A stretch of 64,000 nucleotides of DNA from CAVSUB01 sp963816725 (GCA_963816725.1 CAWFMC010000006.1:62001-126000), one strand, 5' to 3'. Counted from the stretch's first letter, positions 47,857 through 56,824 are shown. Translations and numbers: made by a program. The notes: generated by a model from the letters alone, not told the origin.

Positions 47857-47896
47857 TTTAACAATCCGGAAACGCCGGCGTTACCTACCCATAACC
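47857..47896 (+). promoter_or_regulatory. Candidate four-unit PhoB box array upstream of the porin gene
   Basis: Four 7-bp units with exact 11-bp period: TTTAACA at 47857, GGAAACG at 47868, CGTTACC at 47879 and CATAACC at 47890. The array ends 50 bp before the chosen start codon, where an activator of the -35 region would sit. Confidence 0.65.
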
Positions 47897-47946
47897 CAGC
47901 CCTTCTAAGCTGCGCTTGGATGCATCGCGCTTCAGAGGAGGCTTTC

Positions 47947-49047
47947 TTGACGGTTCGTTTCGGCAGGCTCGCAGCAATGGTTGCGGTCTCGACGCTCGTC
48001 GCTCTACCCTGTGCGGCCCAAGTCACTCCGGCCGCCGGTTACACGCCGCCTGACGACACGCCGTCCATCCGACTCGGCACGACGATCTTCGGCGACTACA
48101 CGATCACCGACAAGCCCAAGGGGACCGATGCGGACGGCAACGAGTTCACGCCGAATGCCTTCAACATCGGCCGAGCCTACATCAACGTCACTGGCAACAT
48201 CTCGCACGTCATCTCGTTCCGCGTGACGCCGGATATCGCCCGCGAGTCTGGTACTGGCAGCTCGCTGAGCGGGAGCTACACCTTTCGACTGAAATACGCC
48301 TTCGCCCAGTTCAACCTCGATCAATGGATGACTCGCGGGACGTGGGCGCGGCTCGGCATGCAACAGACGCCGTGGGTCGACGACGAGGAATCGATTTACC
48401 GGTATCGGTTCCAGGGGACGGTGTTTGCCGAACGCGAAGGCTACCTGTCGTCGTCCGATGTGGGCGCCTCGTTCCATTACAACCTGCCCGGCAACTACGG
48501 CGACGTGCACGCCGGTGTCTACAACGGCGAGACCTACTCGAAGCCCGAGGTGAACCAGGAAAAGGGCTTCATGGTGCGCGGCGCGTTCCGGCCCTTCCCT
48601 ATGAGCCCGCTGCTGCGCGGCCTCCGGCTCGAAGGCTTCTGGGATCAGGACGCCTACGTCAAGGACGGCGAGCGGCAGCGCGGCATCGTTGCCGCGACCT
48701 TCCAGCACCCCTACGTGAATGCGTCGATCGAGTACCTCGATGCCCAGGATCAGACCCGGGCCAGCCTGCCAAAGATCGACGGCAAGGGGTGGTCGTTCTG
48801 GGCCACCCCGAAGACCCCGGACAACATCGGCTGGGAAGGCTTGATCCGCTTCGATCACCTGGAGCCGAACAAGACGCTCGACGCGCGACGGAATCGAACG
48901 ATCCTCGGCGTCGCCTACTGGTTCCCGCATCAGGGTGGCGTCTCGACGGCGCTGCTGCTCGACTTCGAGAACGTGGAGAACACCAACTTCGAACCGGTGC
49001 GACCCAACGAGCGCCGCTACGCGGTGCACGCGCTCCTCAACTTCTGA
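47947..49047 (+). CDS. OprP/OprO-type phosphate-selective porin
   Basis: This 366-residue outer-membrane protein has a signal peptide (MVAVSTLVALPCAAQ) and a beta-barrel rich in alternating strands that matches the OprP/O family: GDYTITDKPKGTDADGNEFT, AYINVTGNISHVISFRVTPD, GMQQTPWVDDEESIYRYRFQ, and a C-terminal aromatic strand RYAVHALLNF. The TTG at 47947 is chosen because GAGGAGG sits seven bases upstream; an ATG at 47920 lacks a site. It precedes pstS in the same direction. Phosphate or polyphosphate passage is inferred from family and location. Confidence 0.85.
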   Translation: MTVRFGRLAAMVAVSTLVALPCAAQVTPAAGYTPPDDTPSIRLGTTIFGDYTITDKPKGTDADGNEFTPNAFNIGRAYINVTGNISHVISFRVTPDIARESGTGSSLSGSYTFRLKYAFAQFNLDQWMTRGTWARLGMQQTPWVDDEESIYRYRFQGTVFAEREGYLSSSDVGASFHYNLPGNYGDVHAGVYNGETYSKPEVNQEKGFMVRGAFRPFPMSPLLRGLRLEGFWDQDAYVKDGERQRGIVAATFQHPYVNASIEYLDAQDQTRASLPKIDGKGWSFWATPKTPDNIGWEGLIRFDHLEPNKTLDARRNRTILGVAYWFPHQGGVSTALLLDFENVENTNFEPVRPNERRYAVHALLNF

Positions 49048-49090
49048 TCCACCGACCATACCGTCAGCCAGCCAGAGAGAACAATCACCT

Positions 49091-50116
49091 ATGAGGCTTT
49101 GGAAACCGCTCACATTCGCCGTCACCGCGACCCTGCTCGCGGGGACGACCTTGACCGCGCAGGCGATCATCAACGGTGCGGGGGCGACCTTCCCCAACCC
49201 GATCTATCAGAAGTGGTTCGCCGAGTACAACAAGCTGCACGCCGAGGTGCGCATCAATTACCAGCCGGTCGGCTCCGGCGGTGGTATCCAGCAGGTCAGC
49301 AAGAAGGTGGTCTTCTTCGGCGCGACCGACGGCCCGATGACGAGCGAGCAGCTCCTCGCCGCTGACGGCAAGCTGCTGCACTTCCCCACCGTCCTCGGGG
49401 GCGTCGTGCCGATTTACAACGTGCCCGGGCTGAACGCCGAGCTGAAGTTCAGCGGTCCCCTCCTCGCCGACATCTTCCTCGGCAAGGTGGCGAAGTGGAA
49501 CGACCCGGCACTCGCCAAAGAGAACCCCGGCGTCCAGCTGCCGAACACCGACATCGTCGTCGTGCATCGCTCCGAGGGTTCGGGTACGACCTACATCTTC
49601 ACCGATTTCCTGGCGAAGGTGTCGCCCGAATGGAAAAGCAAGGTGGGCGTGAACAACTCGGTCAACTGGCCCACGGGCATCGGCAGCAAGGGCAGCGACG
49701 GCGTGACCGGCCAGGTCAAATCGACCCCGGGCGCGATCGGCTACACCGAGCTGACCTACGCGCTGACCAACAAGATCGCGTACGGGACCGTGAAGAACTC
49801 GGCCGGGAAATACGTCAAGGCATCGACCGAGTCGGTCACCGCGGCGGCCGATGCCGCAGCGAAGCAGATGCCGGCCGATTTCCGCGTGTCGATTACCAAT
49901 GCGCCGGGCGAAGGGGCATATCCGATCGCGTCGTTCACCTGGCTGCTGCTCTACCAGAATCCGTCCGACAAGACGCAGGCCAAGGTGATGGTCGGCTTCC
50001 TGACGTGGGCCCTCCAGGACGGGCAAAAGTTCGCTCCTGAAATGGGCTACGCGCCGCTGCCGAAGGCGGTGGTCGATCTCGAGCTCAAAGCGCTGGCTAC
50101 CATCAAGACGCAGTAG
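49091..50116 (+). CDS. pstS: Phosphate ABC transporter substrate-binding protein PstS
   Basis: This 341-residue periplasmic protein has a signal peptide (ATLLAGTTLTAQA) and the PstS family opening INGAGATFPNPIYQKWFAEY. The phosphate-binding loops GSGGGIQQ, FFGATDGPM, HRSEGSGTTYIFTDFLAKVS and GYTELTYAL are all present. It captures inorganic phosphate for PstC/PstA. pstC begins directly after its stop codon, so the operon pstS-pstC-pstA is tightly packed; the ATPase gene pstB is not here but at 58551. Confidence 0.95.
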   Translation: MRLWKPLTFAVTATLLAGTTLTAQAIINGAGATFPNPIYQKWFAEYNKLHAEVRINYQPVGSGGGIQQVSKKVVFFGATDGPMTSEQLLAADGKLLHFPTVLGGVVPIYNVPGLNAELKFSGPLLADIFLGKVAKWNDPALAKENPGVQLPNTDIVVVHRSEGSGTTYIFTDFLAKVSPEWKSKVGVNNSVNWPTGIGSKGSDGVTGQVKSTPGAIGYTELTYALTNKIAYGTVKNSAGKYVKASTESVTAAADAAAKQMPADFRVSITNAPGEGAYPIASFTWLLLYQNPSDKTQAKVMVGFLTWALQDGQKFAPEMGYAPLPKAVVDLELKALATIKTQ

Positions 50117-51073
50117 ATGGCCCGACCCCGCTTCAACGTCCGCCCCGACGAGCTCGCGTTTCGCATCGGGACGGGCTTCTTCGCCGCCATCCTTCTGATC
50201 GGCGTGCTGGCAATCGGCGTCGAGCTGTATCGCCAGTCACGCCTGTCGATCCAGGAGTTCGGCTGGCAGTTCTGGCAGACCGACACCTGGGATCCGGTCT
50301 CCGGCGAGTTCGGCGCCCGGCCGTTCATCTGGGGCACGCTCTACTCGTCAGTCCTGGCGATCGCCATCTCCACGCCGATCGCGCTCGGCATCGCCATCTA
50401 CATTTCGGAGCTCGCGCCTGACTGGGCCCGCGCCCCGCTGGTGTTCCTGACCGAGCTCCTCGCCGCGATCCCGTCGATTGTCTACGGCTTGTGGGGAGTC
50501 TTCGTGCTCGTGCCGGCGGTTCGTCAGCTCGAGGCGGCGACGCCGGCGCTCCTTAGAAGCCTGCCCATGTTCAGCGGTCCCCCGCTGGGGATCGGGATGC
50601 TGGCCGCGGCGCTGATCCTGTCGATCATGATCATCCCCTTTAGCTCCTCGATCGCCCGCGAGGTCCTGCGCGCCGTGCCGCAGGCGCAGCGCGAAGGCGC
50701 GTACGCCCTCGGCGCGACGCGCTGGGAAGCGATCCGCATGGCCCTCTTCTACGCCCGCACCGGCATCATCGGCGCGGTCATGCTCGGCTTCGGCCGCGCA
50801 CTCGGGGAGACGATGGCCGTGACGATGGTGATCGGCAACAGCCCGAAGGTCACCTGGTCGCTGTTCGCGCCGCAGCACACCATGTCGGCGGTCATTGCCA
50901 ACGAATTCTCCGAGGCCGGCTCCGAGCTGCACCTGCACGCGCTGATCGAGATCGGCCTGGTCCTGTTCGTCATCACCCTGATCATCAACATGATCTCCCG
51001 CGTGTTCATCTGGTCCATGGCGCGGCAGCCGCGGCCGAGCGCTCGACCGGGTACGCTCAAGGCGGCGGCGTGA
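50117..51073 (+). CDS. pstC: Phosphate ABC transporter permease PstC
   Basis: This 318-residue inner-membrane permease has six membrane segments and the ABC-permease coupling loop EVLRAVPQAQREGAYALGAT plus GRALGETMAVTMVIGN. The PstC-specific FIWGTLYSSVLAIAISTPIA is at the start of the transmembrane domain. The ATG follows the pstS TAG without a gap, and its last bases overlap the pstA start. It forms the translocation pore with PstA. Confidence 0.95.
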   Translation: MARPRFNVRPDELAFRIGTGFFAAILLIGVLAIGVELYRQSRLSIQEFGWQFWQTDTWDPVSGEFGARPFIWGTLYSSVLAIAISTPIALGIAIYISELAPDWARAPLVFLTELLAAIPSIVYGLWGVFVLVPAVRQLEAATPALLRSLPMFSGPPLGIGMLAAALILSIMIIPFSSSIAREVLRAVPQAQREGAYALGATRWEAIRMALFYARTGIIGAVMLGFGRALGETMAVTMVIGNSPKVTWSLFAPQHTMSAVIANEFSEAGSELHLHALIEIGLVLFVITLIINMISRVFIWSMARQPRPSARPGTLKAAA

Positions 51074-51921
51074 TGCGCGATCGATATCGGCGGGTCGTCT
51101 CGCACGTCGTGATGGGCCTCTGTGGCCTGTCCGTCCTCGCCGCGCTGGTGCCGCTGGCGCTCATCCTCTTCTACGTGTTGACCCAGGGGGTCACGTCGCT
51201 GAATTGGAGCTTCCTGGTCGACATGCCGAAGCCGGTGGGCGAGCCGGGCGGCGGCATGGCCAACGCCATCGTCGGATCGCTACTGGTGGTGTCGGTCGGC
51301 GCGGTGTTCGCGATTCCGATTGGTATCCTGAGCGGCGTCTACGCTTCCGAGTACGCGGGGACACGATTCGCGGGAGCGGTGCGGTTCGCCGCCGATACGC
51401 TGAACGGCGTCCCGTCGATCGTGATCGGTGTCTTTGCCTACGGTATCGCGGTGCTGCCGTTCAAGCAGTTCTCGGCGATGGCCGGCGGCGTGGCGCTGGG
51501 CATCATGATGATCCCGCTGATCATGCGGACGACGGAGGAGCTGCTGCGGCTGGTGCCGGGCAGTTTGAAGGAAGGGGCGCTGGCGCTCGGAGCGACCCGC
51601 GGGCGCGCGGTGTTCACGGTGGTCCTGCCGGCCGCACTGCCGGGGATCATGACCGGCATCCTGCTGGCCCTGGCGCGCATCTCGGGTGAGACCGCGCCGC
51701 TGCTCTTCACCGCCTTCAACAACCAGTACTTCTCGACCGATTTGCGCCAGCCGATCTCGACCCTGACGGTCCAGGTCTACACCTACGCCAATTCGCCCTA
51801 CGAGGACTGGCATCGCCAAGCGTGGGCCGGTGCACTCGTGCTGGTAGGAATCGTACTCACCTGTTCGCTGCTCGCGCGAGCGGCGACCGCACGGATGAGC
51901 CGCCTACGCCGCGGCGCGTAA
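51073..51921 (+). CDS. pstA: Phosphate ABC transporter permease PstA
   Basis: This 282-residue permease pairs with PstC. The coupling loop LRLVPGSLKEGALALGATRG and the ISGETAPLLFTAFNNQYF motif are typical of PstA. The start is ATG 51073 inside TGATG, overlapping the pstC stop; GTG 51070 would add one residue. The stop codon lies within the first unit of the phoB2 box array. Confidence 0.95.
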   Translation: MRDRYRRVVSHVVMGLCGLSVLAALVPLALILFYVLTQGVTSLNWSFLVDMPKPVGEPGGGMANAIVGSLLVVSVGAVFAIPIGILSGVYASEYAGTRFAGAVRFAADTLNGVPSIVIGVFAYGIAVLPFKQFSAMAGGVALGIMMIPLIMRTTEELLRLVPGSLKEGALALGATRGRAVFTVVLPAALPGIMTGILLALARISGETAPLLFTAFNNQYFSTDLRQPISTLTVQVYTYANSPYEDWHRQAWAGALVLVGIVLTCSLLARAATARMSRLRRGA

Positions 51922-51956
51922 CCCACAATTAACCGTGCCGTCACTACGGCGCAACG
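51917..51956 (+). promoter_or_regulatory. Candidate four-unit PhoB box array upstream of phoB2
   Basis: Four units at exact 11-bp period: CGTAACC at 51917, ATTAACC at 51928, CGTCACT at 51939 and CGCAACG at 51950. The array ends 28 bp before the start codon of the second PhoB-like regulator, suggesting autoregulation. Confidence 0.65.
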
Positions 51957-51983
51957 CTGGCGCGTTACGTTCATCAGCACGAC

Positions 51984-52733
51984 ATGGACATCACACCGCA
52001 TGACTCTTCGGCGACGAGGATGACGGAGCCGACGCGAACGCCAGTGAATCGCCCGCCGCGAGTGCTGGTCGTCGAGGACGAGCAGGACATCGCCGGTCTG
52101 ATCAAGCACGCGCTGGAGCGCGCCGGCGACGGCCAGGTGCACATCGTCTCGAGCGGCGACGCGGCGCTACGCGCGATCGCGGAGCAGGTCCCCGACGTGA
52201 TCATCCTGGACCTGAACCTGCCGGTCCTGAGCGGCACGGAGGTCTGCCGGATCGTCCGCAGCCGTCCCGAGACGGCCAGCATCCCGATCATCATGCTGAC
52301 GGCGCGGACCGGCGAGTCGGACCGCGTCACCGGCCTCGATCTCGGGGCCGACGACTACGTCACGAAGCCGTTCAGCCTGCGCGAGCTGGCGGCTCGCGTG
52401 CGCGCGGTGCTGCGCCGACGTCAGACTGCCACCGCCGCAGCGCGGCTCTTCAAAGGTGAGCACTTGACCGCGGACTTCGACGCCGTGGCCATCTCGGTCG
52501 ACGGTGAGGCGGTGCGCCTCACGCGGCGCGAGTTCGAGCTGCTGCGCTTTCTCGTGGAGAACCGCAACCGCGTCATCTCGCGCGATCGGCTGCTCGAGCG
52601 GGTGTGGGGGTACGACCGTTACATCGAGACGCGCTCGGTGGACGTGCACGTCGGGCGGCTGCGGGCCAAACTCGGCGCCGCCGGCCGGCAGATCGAAACC
52701 GTGGTCGGCCTCGGCTACCGCTTCGTCGAATGA
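51984..52733 (+). CDS. Second PhoB-like OmpR-family response regulator
   Basis: This 249-residue regulator has a receiver domain (VVEDEQDIAGLI, acceptor in ILDLNLPVLSG, TARTGESDRVTGLDLGADDYV in part, KPFSLRELAARV) and a winged-helix domain (LTRREFELLRFLVENRNRVI, TRSVDVHVGRLRAKLGAAG). It sits after pstSCA with its own box array. It may be the phosphate regulator proper, with 43524-44201 a second copy, or the reverse. No kinase gene follows it. The start at 51984 gives an N-terminal extension of about 25 residues. Confidence 0.88.
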   Translation: MDITPHDSSATRMTEPTRTPVNRPPRVLVVEDEQDIAGLIKHALERAGDGQVHIVSSGDAALRAIAEQVPDVIILDLNLPVLSGTEVCRIVRSRPETASIPIIMLTARTGESDRVTGLDLGADDYVTKPFSLRELAARVRAVLRRRQTATAAARLFKGEHLTADFDAVAISVDGEAVRLTRREFELLRFLVENRNRVISRDRLLERVWGYDRYIETRSVDVHVGRLRAKLGAAGRQIETVVGLGYRFVE

Positions 52734-52749
52734 GCCGGCGCGAGGCCGG

Positions 52750-52965
52750 TCAGCGCTCGACCGGCTCGCGCCAGCCGCTCTGCTCCAGTTCGTCCGCTTC
52801 GATCCGCATCTGGGAGACGGCACGCTCGACCCGATGCCAGTCGGTGTAGCAGACGCGCCGAATCAGACGGCTGTCCTCTTCGACCCGCACTTCCCAACCG
52901 TCGCCGCCTTCCGAGACGCTGAACTTGGTGGTGTGACCGCGATGGGTGAGCTTCTTCTCGAACAT
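52750..52965 (-). CDS. Small conserved-looking protein of unknown function
   Basis: This 71-residue protein (EKKLTHRGHTTKFSVSEGG, GWEVRVEEDSRLIRR, YTDWHRVERAVSQM) is compact, charged and has good coding character. Its start faces the glgC promoter region. It converges with phoB2, 16 bp from its stop. It has no signal, membrane segment or recognised motif. The shared upstream region with glgC holds a PhoB-box-like pair. Confidence 0.6.
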   Translation of the reverse strand: MFEKKLTHRGHTTKFSVSEGGDGWEVRVEEDSRLIRRVCYTDWHRVERAVSQMRIEADELEQSGWREPVER

Positions 52966-53027
52966 CTGGATGACTCGTTGTCGGCCCTAGTGACTCCCCA
53001 GTTGTACTCCAGCCCGCTCGACTGCCG

Positions 53028-53045
53028 TGTAAACACCACGTAAAC
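53028..53045. promoter_or_regulatory. Candidate PhoB box between the small gene and glgC
   Basis: TGTAAAC at 53028 and CGTAAAC at 53039 form a near-perfect 7-bp direct repeat with 11-bp period. It lies 95 bp upstream of the glgC start and 63 bp upstream of the divergent small gene. Confidence 0.55.
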
Positions 53046-53139
53046 ATCTCGACTCAGCAGGTAAGCCCTTCCGCATCAGGTACTTGCCCCATCCGCCACC
53101 TCGACGAGAGAGACGCGCCTGGGCAGGTAAGATGAGGCC

Positions 53140-54396
53140 ATGAACGACGTTCTGACCCTGATTCTCGGCGGCGGTCGCGGCACGCGGCTCTATCCGCTTA
53201 CCCACATGCGATCGAAACCGGCGGTGCCGCTCGGCGGGAAGTACCGGCTCATTGACATTCCCATCAGCAACTGTCTGCACGCGGGCCTGAAGCGGATCTT
53301 CGTGCTGACCCAGTTCAACTCCGCCTCTCTTAATCGTCACATCGCCCAGACGTATCGGCTCGACGTCTTCTCCGACGGGTTCGTCGAGGTGCTGGCGGCG
53401 GAACAGACCCCGGAGAGCTCGAACTGGTTCCAGGGCACCGCGGACGCGGTGCGGCAGGCGGCACGGCATTTCGTCGGCTACGACGCCGATTACTTCCTGA
53501 TCCTCGCCGGCGATCATCTGTATCGGATGGACTTCTGCGAACTCATCGAGTCCCACATCGAGGGTGGCGCCGACATCACCATCGCGGCGCAGCCGGTGAG
53601 CCGCAGCGACGCGACCGAGATGGGCATCTTCAGGTTCGACGATGACGGGCAGATCGTGGCGTTCGAGGAGAAGCCGAGTGAACCCCGGTTGGCGGAGATG
53701 GGCAGCAGCATTCCGCGCGGCTCGACCTTGGGAGGCATCACCGCAGAGAAGCCGTTCGTGGCCTCAATGGGGATCTACGTGTTCTCGCGCGACGTGCTGC
53801 TCGAGATCCTCGAGCAGCCGGGGATCGACTTCGGGCGCGAGATCCTGCCCAAGGCGCTCGCCACGAACAAGGTCAACTCGTACATCTTCCGCGGCTACTG
53901 GGCCGACCTGGGCACGATCCAGGCGTTCTACGACGCCAACGTCAGCCTGACCCACCGCGGCGCGCCGTTCAACTTCTTCCACCCGCGCTGGCCGATCTAC
54001 ACCCACCAGCGTTTCCTGCCGGCGACGCGGGCCTATGCCACCACGTTGAAGTCCTCGATCGTCGCCGAGGGGTGCTATCTCGATCAGTGCACGATCGAGG
54101 AGTCGGTGGTCGGCATTCGTACCCACGTTGGTCCCGGAACGCGGATCGCGCGGTCGGTGCTGCTCGGTGCCGACTCGTACGAAGAAGAGACGGGCGCCAC
54201 CGCGATTCCGTTGGGCATCGGCCGCGACGCCGTGCTCGATCGGGTGATCGTCGACAAGAACGCGCGCATCGGCGACGGCGTGCGGCTCGTGAACACGGCT
54301 GGTATCGACCACGCCGATGGGCCCGGCTACCACATTCGTAATGGCATCATCATCGTGCCGAAGGGCGCGCAGATTCCCGCCGGCTTCACGCTCTGA
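53140..54396 (+). CDS. glgC: Glucose-1-phosphate adenylyltransferase
   Basis: This enzyme makes ADP-glucose from ATP and glucose 1-phosphate, the committing step of bacterial glycogen synthesis. The 418-residue sequence has the nucleotide-binding opening LILGGGRGTRLYPLTHMRSK, the regulatory-site PAVPLGGKYRLIDIPISNC, the substrate loop SSNWFQGTADAVRQA, catalytic LAGDHLYRMD, and a C-terminal left-handed beta-helix (IVAEGCYLDQCTIEESVVG). The family is homotetrameric and allosteric. No other glycogen gene lies in the window. A PhoB-like box upstream would couple glycogen storage to phosphate starvation. Confidence 0.95.
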   Translation: MNDVLTLILGGGRGTRLYPLTHMRSKPAVPLGGKYRLIDIPISNCLHAGLKRIFVLTQFNSASLNRHIAQTYRLDVFSDGFVEVLAAEQTPESSNWFQGTADAVRQAARHFVGYDADYFLILAGDHLYRMDFCELIESHIEGGADITIAAQPVSRSDATEMGIFRFDDDGQIVAFEEKPSEPRLAEMGSSIPRGSTLGGITAEKPFVASMGIYVFSRDVLLEILEQPGIDFGREILPKALATNKVNSYIFRGYWADLGTIQAFYDANVSLTHRGAPFNFFHPRWPIYTHQRFLPATRAYATTLKSSIVAEGCYLDQCTIEESVVGIRTHVGPGTRIARSVLLGADSYEEETGATAIPLGIGRDAVLDRVIVDKNARIGDGVRLVNTAGIDHADGPGYHIRNGIIIVPKGAQIPAGFTL

Positions 54397-54669
54397 CCCC
54401 ACGGCGCTCGTCGGTACGGATGCGCGGGGCGAGCCTCGCCGCGGTTCGCAGTATCGCATTACCTCCCATATTTACGCGCTTTTCTCGCGTTCGTCCCGCC
54501 GCTGGTCACTGAAAGTGACCGACCGTCCCGCGGGCGCACAACTCTAAACTGATTCCGCAACGCGCTCGTCTAACGCTCCGAGTTGCCGCCCTGGAGGGGG
54601 CGGCAGCCGGCCACGCGTCCACGACGCGCGGCGGGATGAGCGGGCTTCCTTCGCCTGGGGAGGCTCAGC
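54397..54669. other. Intergenic with one hairpin
   Basis: The stretch after glgC holds a perfect 7-bp hairpin (GGTCACT 54504-54510, GAA loop, AGTGACC 54514-54520). No T-run follows, so it is only a possible terminator. GGAGG shortly before 54670 is the ribosome site of the next gene. Nothing else was seen. Confidence 0.5.
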
Positions 54670-55221
54670 ATGATCGTTTGGCTGCCCGTGATTGTGAGCG
54701 GAGCGTTGCTGCTCGGGCCGACGACTCCGGCGGCGGCGCCGGCCGTCGCGGTGAACGACGTCCCGGTCCCGTACGGGGCGATGCTCAATGATGTGTATCG
54801 GCGCGTGCGTGCGGCGGACAACCACATCAAGCGCCTGCTCGAGGAGGGCGTCAAGCGATCGGTGACGTTCGGCGATCTCGTCGCGGCGGTCAACGCCACC
54901 GATGTGATCGTCTACATCCAGCGGGTCGATCGGCTCGGGCCGACGATTGCGGGCCAGCTGATGATCGTCCCGGTCCCGAACGCGCAACGCTATCTGCGCA
55001 TCCAGGTGCTGGATCACCTGTCACCTGAGGAGACGATTTCGCTCATCGGCCACGAGCTGCGCCACGCGCTTGAAGTGGCGGCCGCCCCGGACGTGCGGGA
55101 TCAGCAGGGATTGATTCAACTCTATGAGCGGATCGGCGAGCGCGGCGGCATGGTCCACACGTTCGACACACGCGCCGCCCAGAACACCGGTCGGCGGGTC
55201 AGACGCGAGCTGGTCGGGTAA
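54670..55221 (+). CDS. Exported protein with HExxH motif
   Basis: This 183-residue protein has a short signal-like N-terminus (WLPVIVSGALLLGPTTPAAA) and a single recognisable motif, IGHELRHALEVA, which fits HExxH of zinc metallopeptidases. The segment ADNHIKRLLEEGVKRSVTFG precedes it. No third ligand is obvious; a Glu about 20-50 residues downstream could serve. A periplasmic or membrane-associated peptidase is inferred. No close family recognised. Confidence 0.65.
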   Translation: MIVWLPVIVSGALLLGPTTPAAAPAVAVNDVPVPYGAMLNDVYRRVRAADNHIKRLLEEGVKRSVTFGDLVAAVNATDVIVYIQRVDRLGPTIAGQLMIVPVPNAQRYLRIQVLDHLSPEETISLIGHELRHALEVAAAPDVRDQQGLIQLYERIGERGGMVHTFDTRAAQNTGRRVRRELVG

Positions 55222-55241
55222 CCAGGCGGAGGCGGAGGCGG

Positions 55242-55742
55242 TTAGGCGAGCTGGCGCAGCAGCCGCGGCGGCAAGAAGTAGCGGAGGCTGCCGGCCCCCT
55301 TCGGCGGGAGCGTCTCGAAGTCGATTCGGCAGACGCCCCCCTTCCTGAACTCCAAGGGGCGCGTGGCTCCGATCATCCGCGCCGCCAGCTCGCCGACATT
55401 CGGCTCGTGCCCAACGAGCGCCAGCGCCCGCTTCTTGGCATGCTTCGACAGTGCCTGGATGACGGCGTCCGCAGTGCCGTCAGGAGCCAACGCGTCCGAC
55501 AGGATGACGTCCGGTTTCGCGTCGAGCGCGTCGGCGACGATCTCGGCGGTCTGCCGGGTCCGCACCAACGGGCTGGAGATGATCAGGTCGAGGGTCACGC
55601 CCAGGGCGTTCAACCCTTTCGCCTGTTTCCGCATGCGCGAGATGCCGTCCGGCGTCAACGGCCGCTTCGAATCATCAGGGTAGGCGTCGCCGCGTTCAGC
55701 CGCGATCGCGTGGCGGATGAGATACAGCTGCACGCCCGCCAT
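55242..55742 (-). CDS. sixA: Phosphohistidine phosphatase SixA-like
   Basis: This 166-residue histidine phosphatase has LYLIRHAIAAERG (RH catalytic motif), SSPLVRTRQTAEIV and LVGHEPNVGELAARM (second catalytic His). SixA removes phosphate from phospho-histidine of phosphorelay or PTS proteins. ATG 55742 starts 1 bp after the CHAD gene stop, so the two are an operon. In many bacteria sixA, CHAD and ppx genes cluster, as here. Confidence 0.88.
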   Translation of the reverse strand: MAGVQLYLIRHAIAAERGDAYPDDSKRPLTPDGISRMRKQAKGLNALGVTLDLIISSPLVRTRQTAEIVADALDAKPDVILSDALAPDGTADAVIQALSKHAKKRALALVGHEPNVGELAARMIGATRPLEFRKGGVCRIDFETLPPKGAGSLRYFLPPRLLRQLA

Positions 55743-55743
55743 G

Positions 55744-56724
55744 TTATCGATGCCCTCGCGCGGTCGCAACAGTCGGCGCTGCCGGCGCCGTCGTCCGGCG
55801 CGGGCGCGCCATCTTCGCCATAGTCAAGCCGCCGCGGCGGCTTGACACCCGGACCATGTCGGTCACGACCTGACGCGCTTTATCGACGGCGGACGTCAAC
55901 GTCGGGGCAAGCGCGAGATAGCGCCCGTGTAGATGCCGGCACTCCTCCTCGAGCAGGCTGGCCACGGCCGCGAGCCCACCCTTCGGTACCTGCCGCGTCG
56001 GGGGCTTGGTCTGAACGGCCGCGACGTGTTCTTGCAGGACCTGAAGATCGTGCAACCGTCCGAGCGTGTCCTGCGCCTTCCTGAGCTGACGCACCAACGG
56101 CGCGGCTGAGCGGATCCCGCTCTCGGCGGCGATCTCCAGTCCGTAGCGCAGCTTCTTGGTTTCGATGCGGACCTGGTGCAGGCGTTCCGGGTTGTACAGC
56201 TGCCCGGCGTCGCGAATCGCGGCGAGCAGCGACTTGCCCCGCTTGGCCAATCGCCCGCCGAGCGCCTTCCGCCACTCCTCCGATTCGGACTTGTCGAGCG
56301 CCTCGGCGACCGACGCCAACCGCCGATCCAGCTTGTCGAAGTTGACCTTCTCCATCCGCTTCAGCATTGTCGCCCGGCGCGCTTCGCGCTCGGCGACGAC
56401 GTGGGCCCGGACGTCTTCAAGAGCGTTGCGCGGAAGCGTGTCGCGGGCAGCCAGCTCGTCGAGCACGGTCAGCGTGACATCGAGCTCACGAACGGCGCCG
56501 AGGGCCCGGGTCAGGCGGCGGATCTTCCGTTCGGCCTTGCGCGGCTTGTTACCCTTGAGGTCCTCTGCCAGCACGGGGACCACTTCACGCAGCCGCCGCG
56601 ACGCCACCCGGGCGTGATGGACGCCGATCCCGTCGCCGTCGATGGCCTTCGGCAAGTGTTCCTTCAGGGCCTTCGCACGGGCTTCCAGAAGGAGGCGGGT
56701 CGGACGGGACGCGGAAGGCTTCAT
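55744..56724 (-). CDS. CHAD-domain protein (polyphosphate-binding)
   Basis: This 326-residue helical protein has the CHAD signature of conserved histidines and basic residues: VHHARVASRRLREVVPVL near residue 35, RRLTRALGAVRELDV, and LHQVRIETKKLRYGLEIA near residue 190. CHAD domains bind inorganic polyphosphate on a strongly positive surface. A Lys/Arg-rich C-terminus adds positive charge. It diverges from ppx, with a PhoB-box-like pair between them, and precedes sixA. Confidence 0.9.
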   Translation of the reverse strand: MKPSASRPTRLLLEARAKALKEHLPKAIDGDGIGVHHARVASRRLREVVPVLAEDLKGNKPRKAERKIRRLTRALGAVRELDVTLTVLDELAARDTLPRNALEDVRAHVVAEREARRATMLKRMEKVNFDKLDRRLASVAEALDKSESEEWRKALGGRLAKRGKSLLAAIRDAGQLYNPERLHQVRIETKKLRYGLEIAAESGIRSAAPLVRQLRKAQDTLGRLHDLQVLQEHVAAVQTKPPTRQVPKGGLAAVASLLEEECRHLHGRYLALAPTLTSAVDKARQVVTDMVRVSSRRGGLTMAKMARPRRTTAPAAPTVATARGHR

Positions 56725-56778
56725 GGTAGGATGCGCGGCTGACCCTCTACTGCAGAGGCTGACGCTCTGCAGGCAGTA

Positions 56779-56796
56779 TATAACGACGATGTAAAC
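56779..56796. promoter_or_regulatory. Candidate PhoB box between CHAD and ppx
   Basis: TATAACG at 56779 and TGTAAAC at 56790 lie exactly 11 bp apart in the divergent region, 29 bp upstream of the ppx start and 55 bp upstream of the CHAD start. Confidence 0.5.
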
Positions 56797-56824
56797 GGGT
56801 CCGCCAGCCCATCACCCCACCCGC

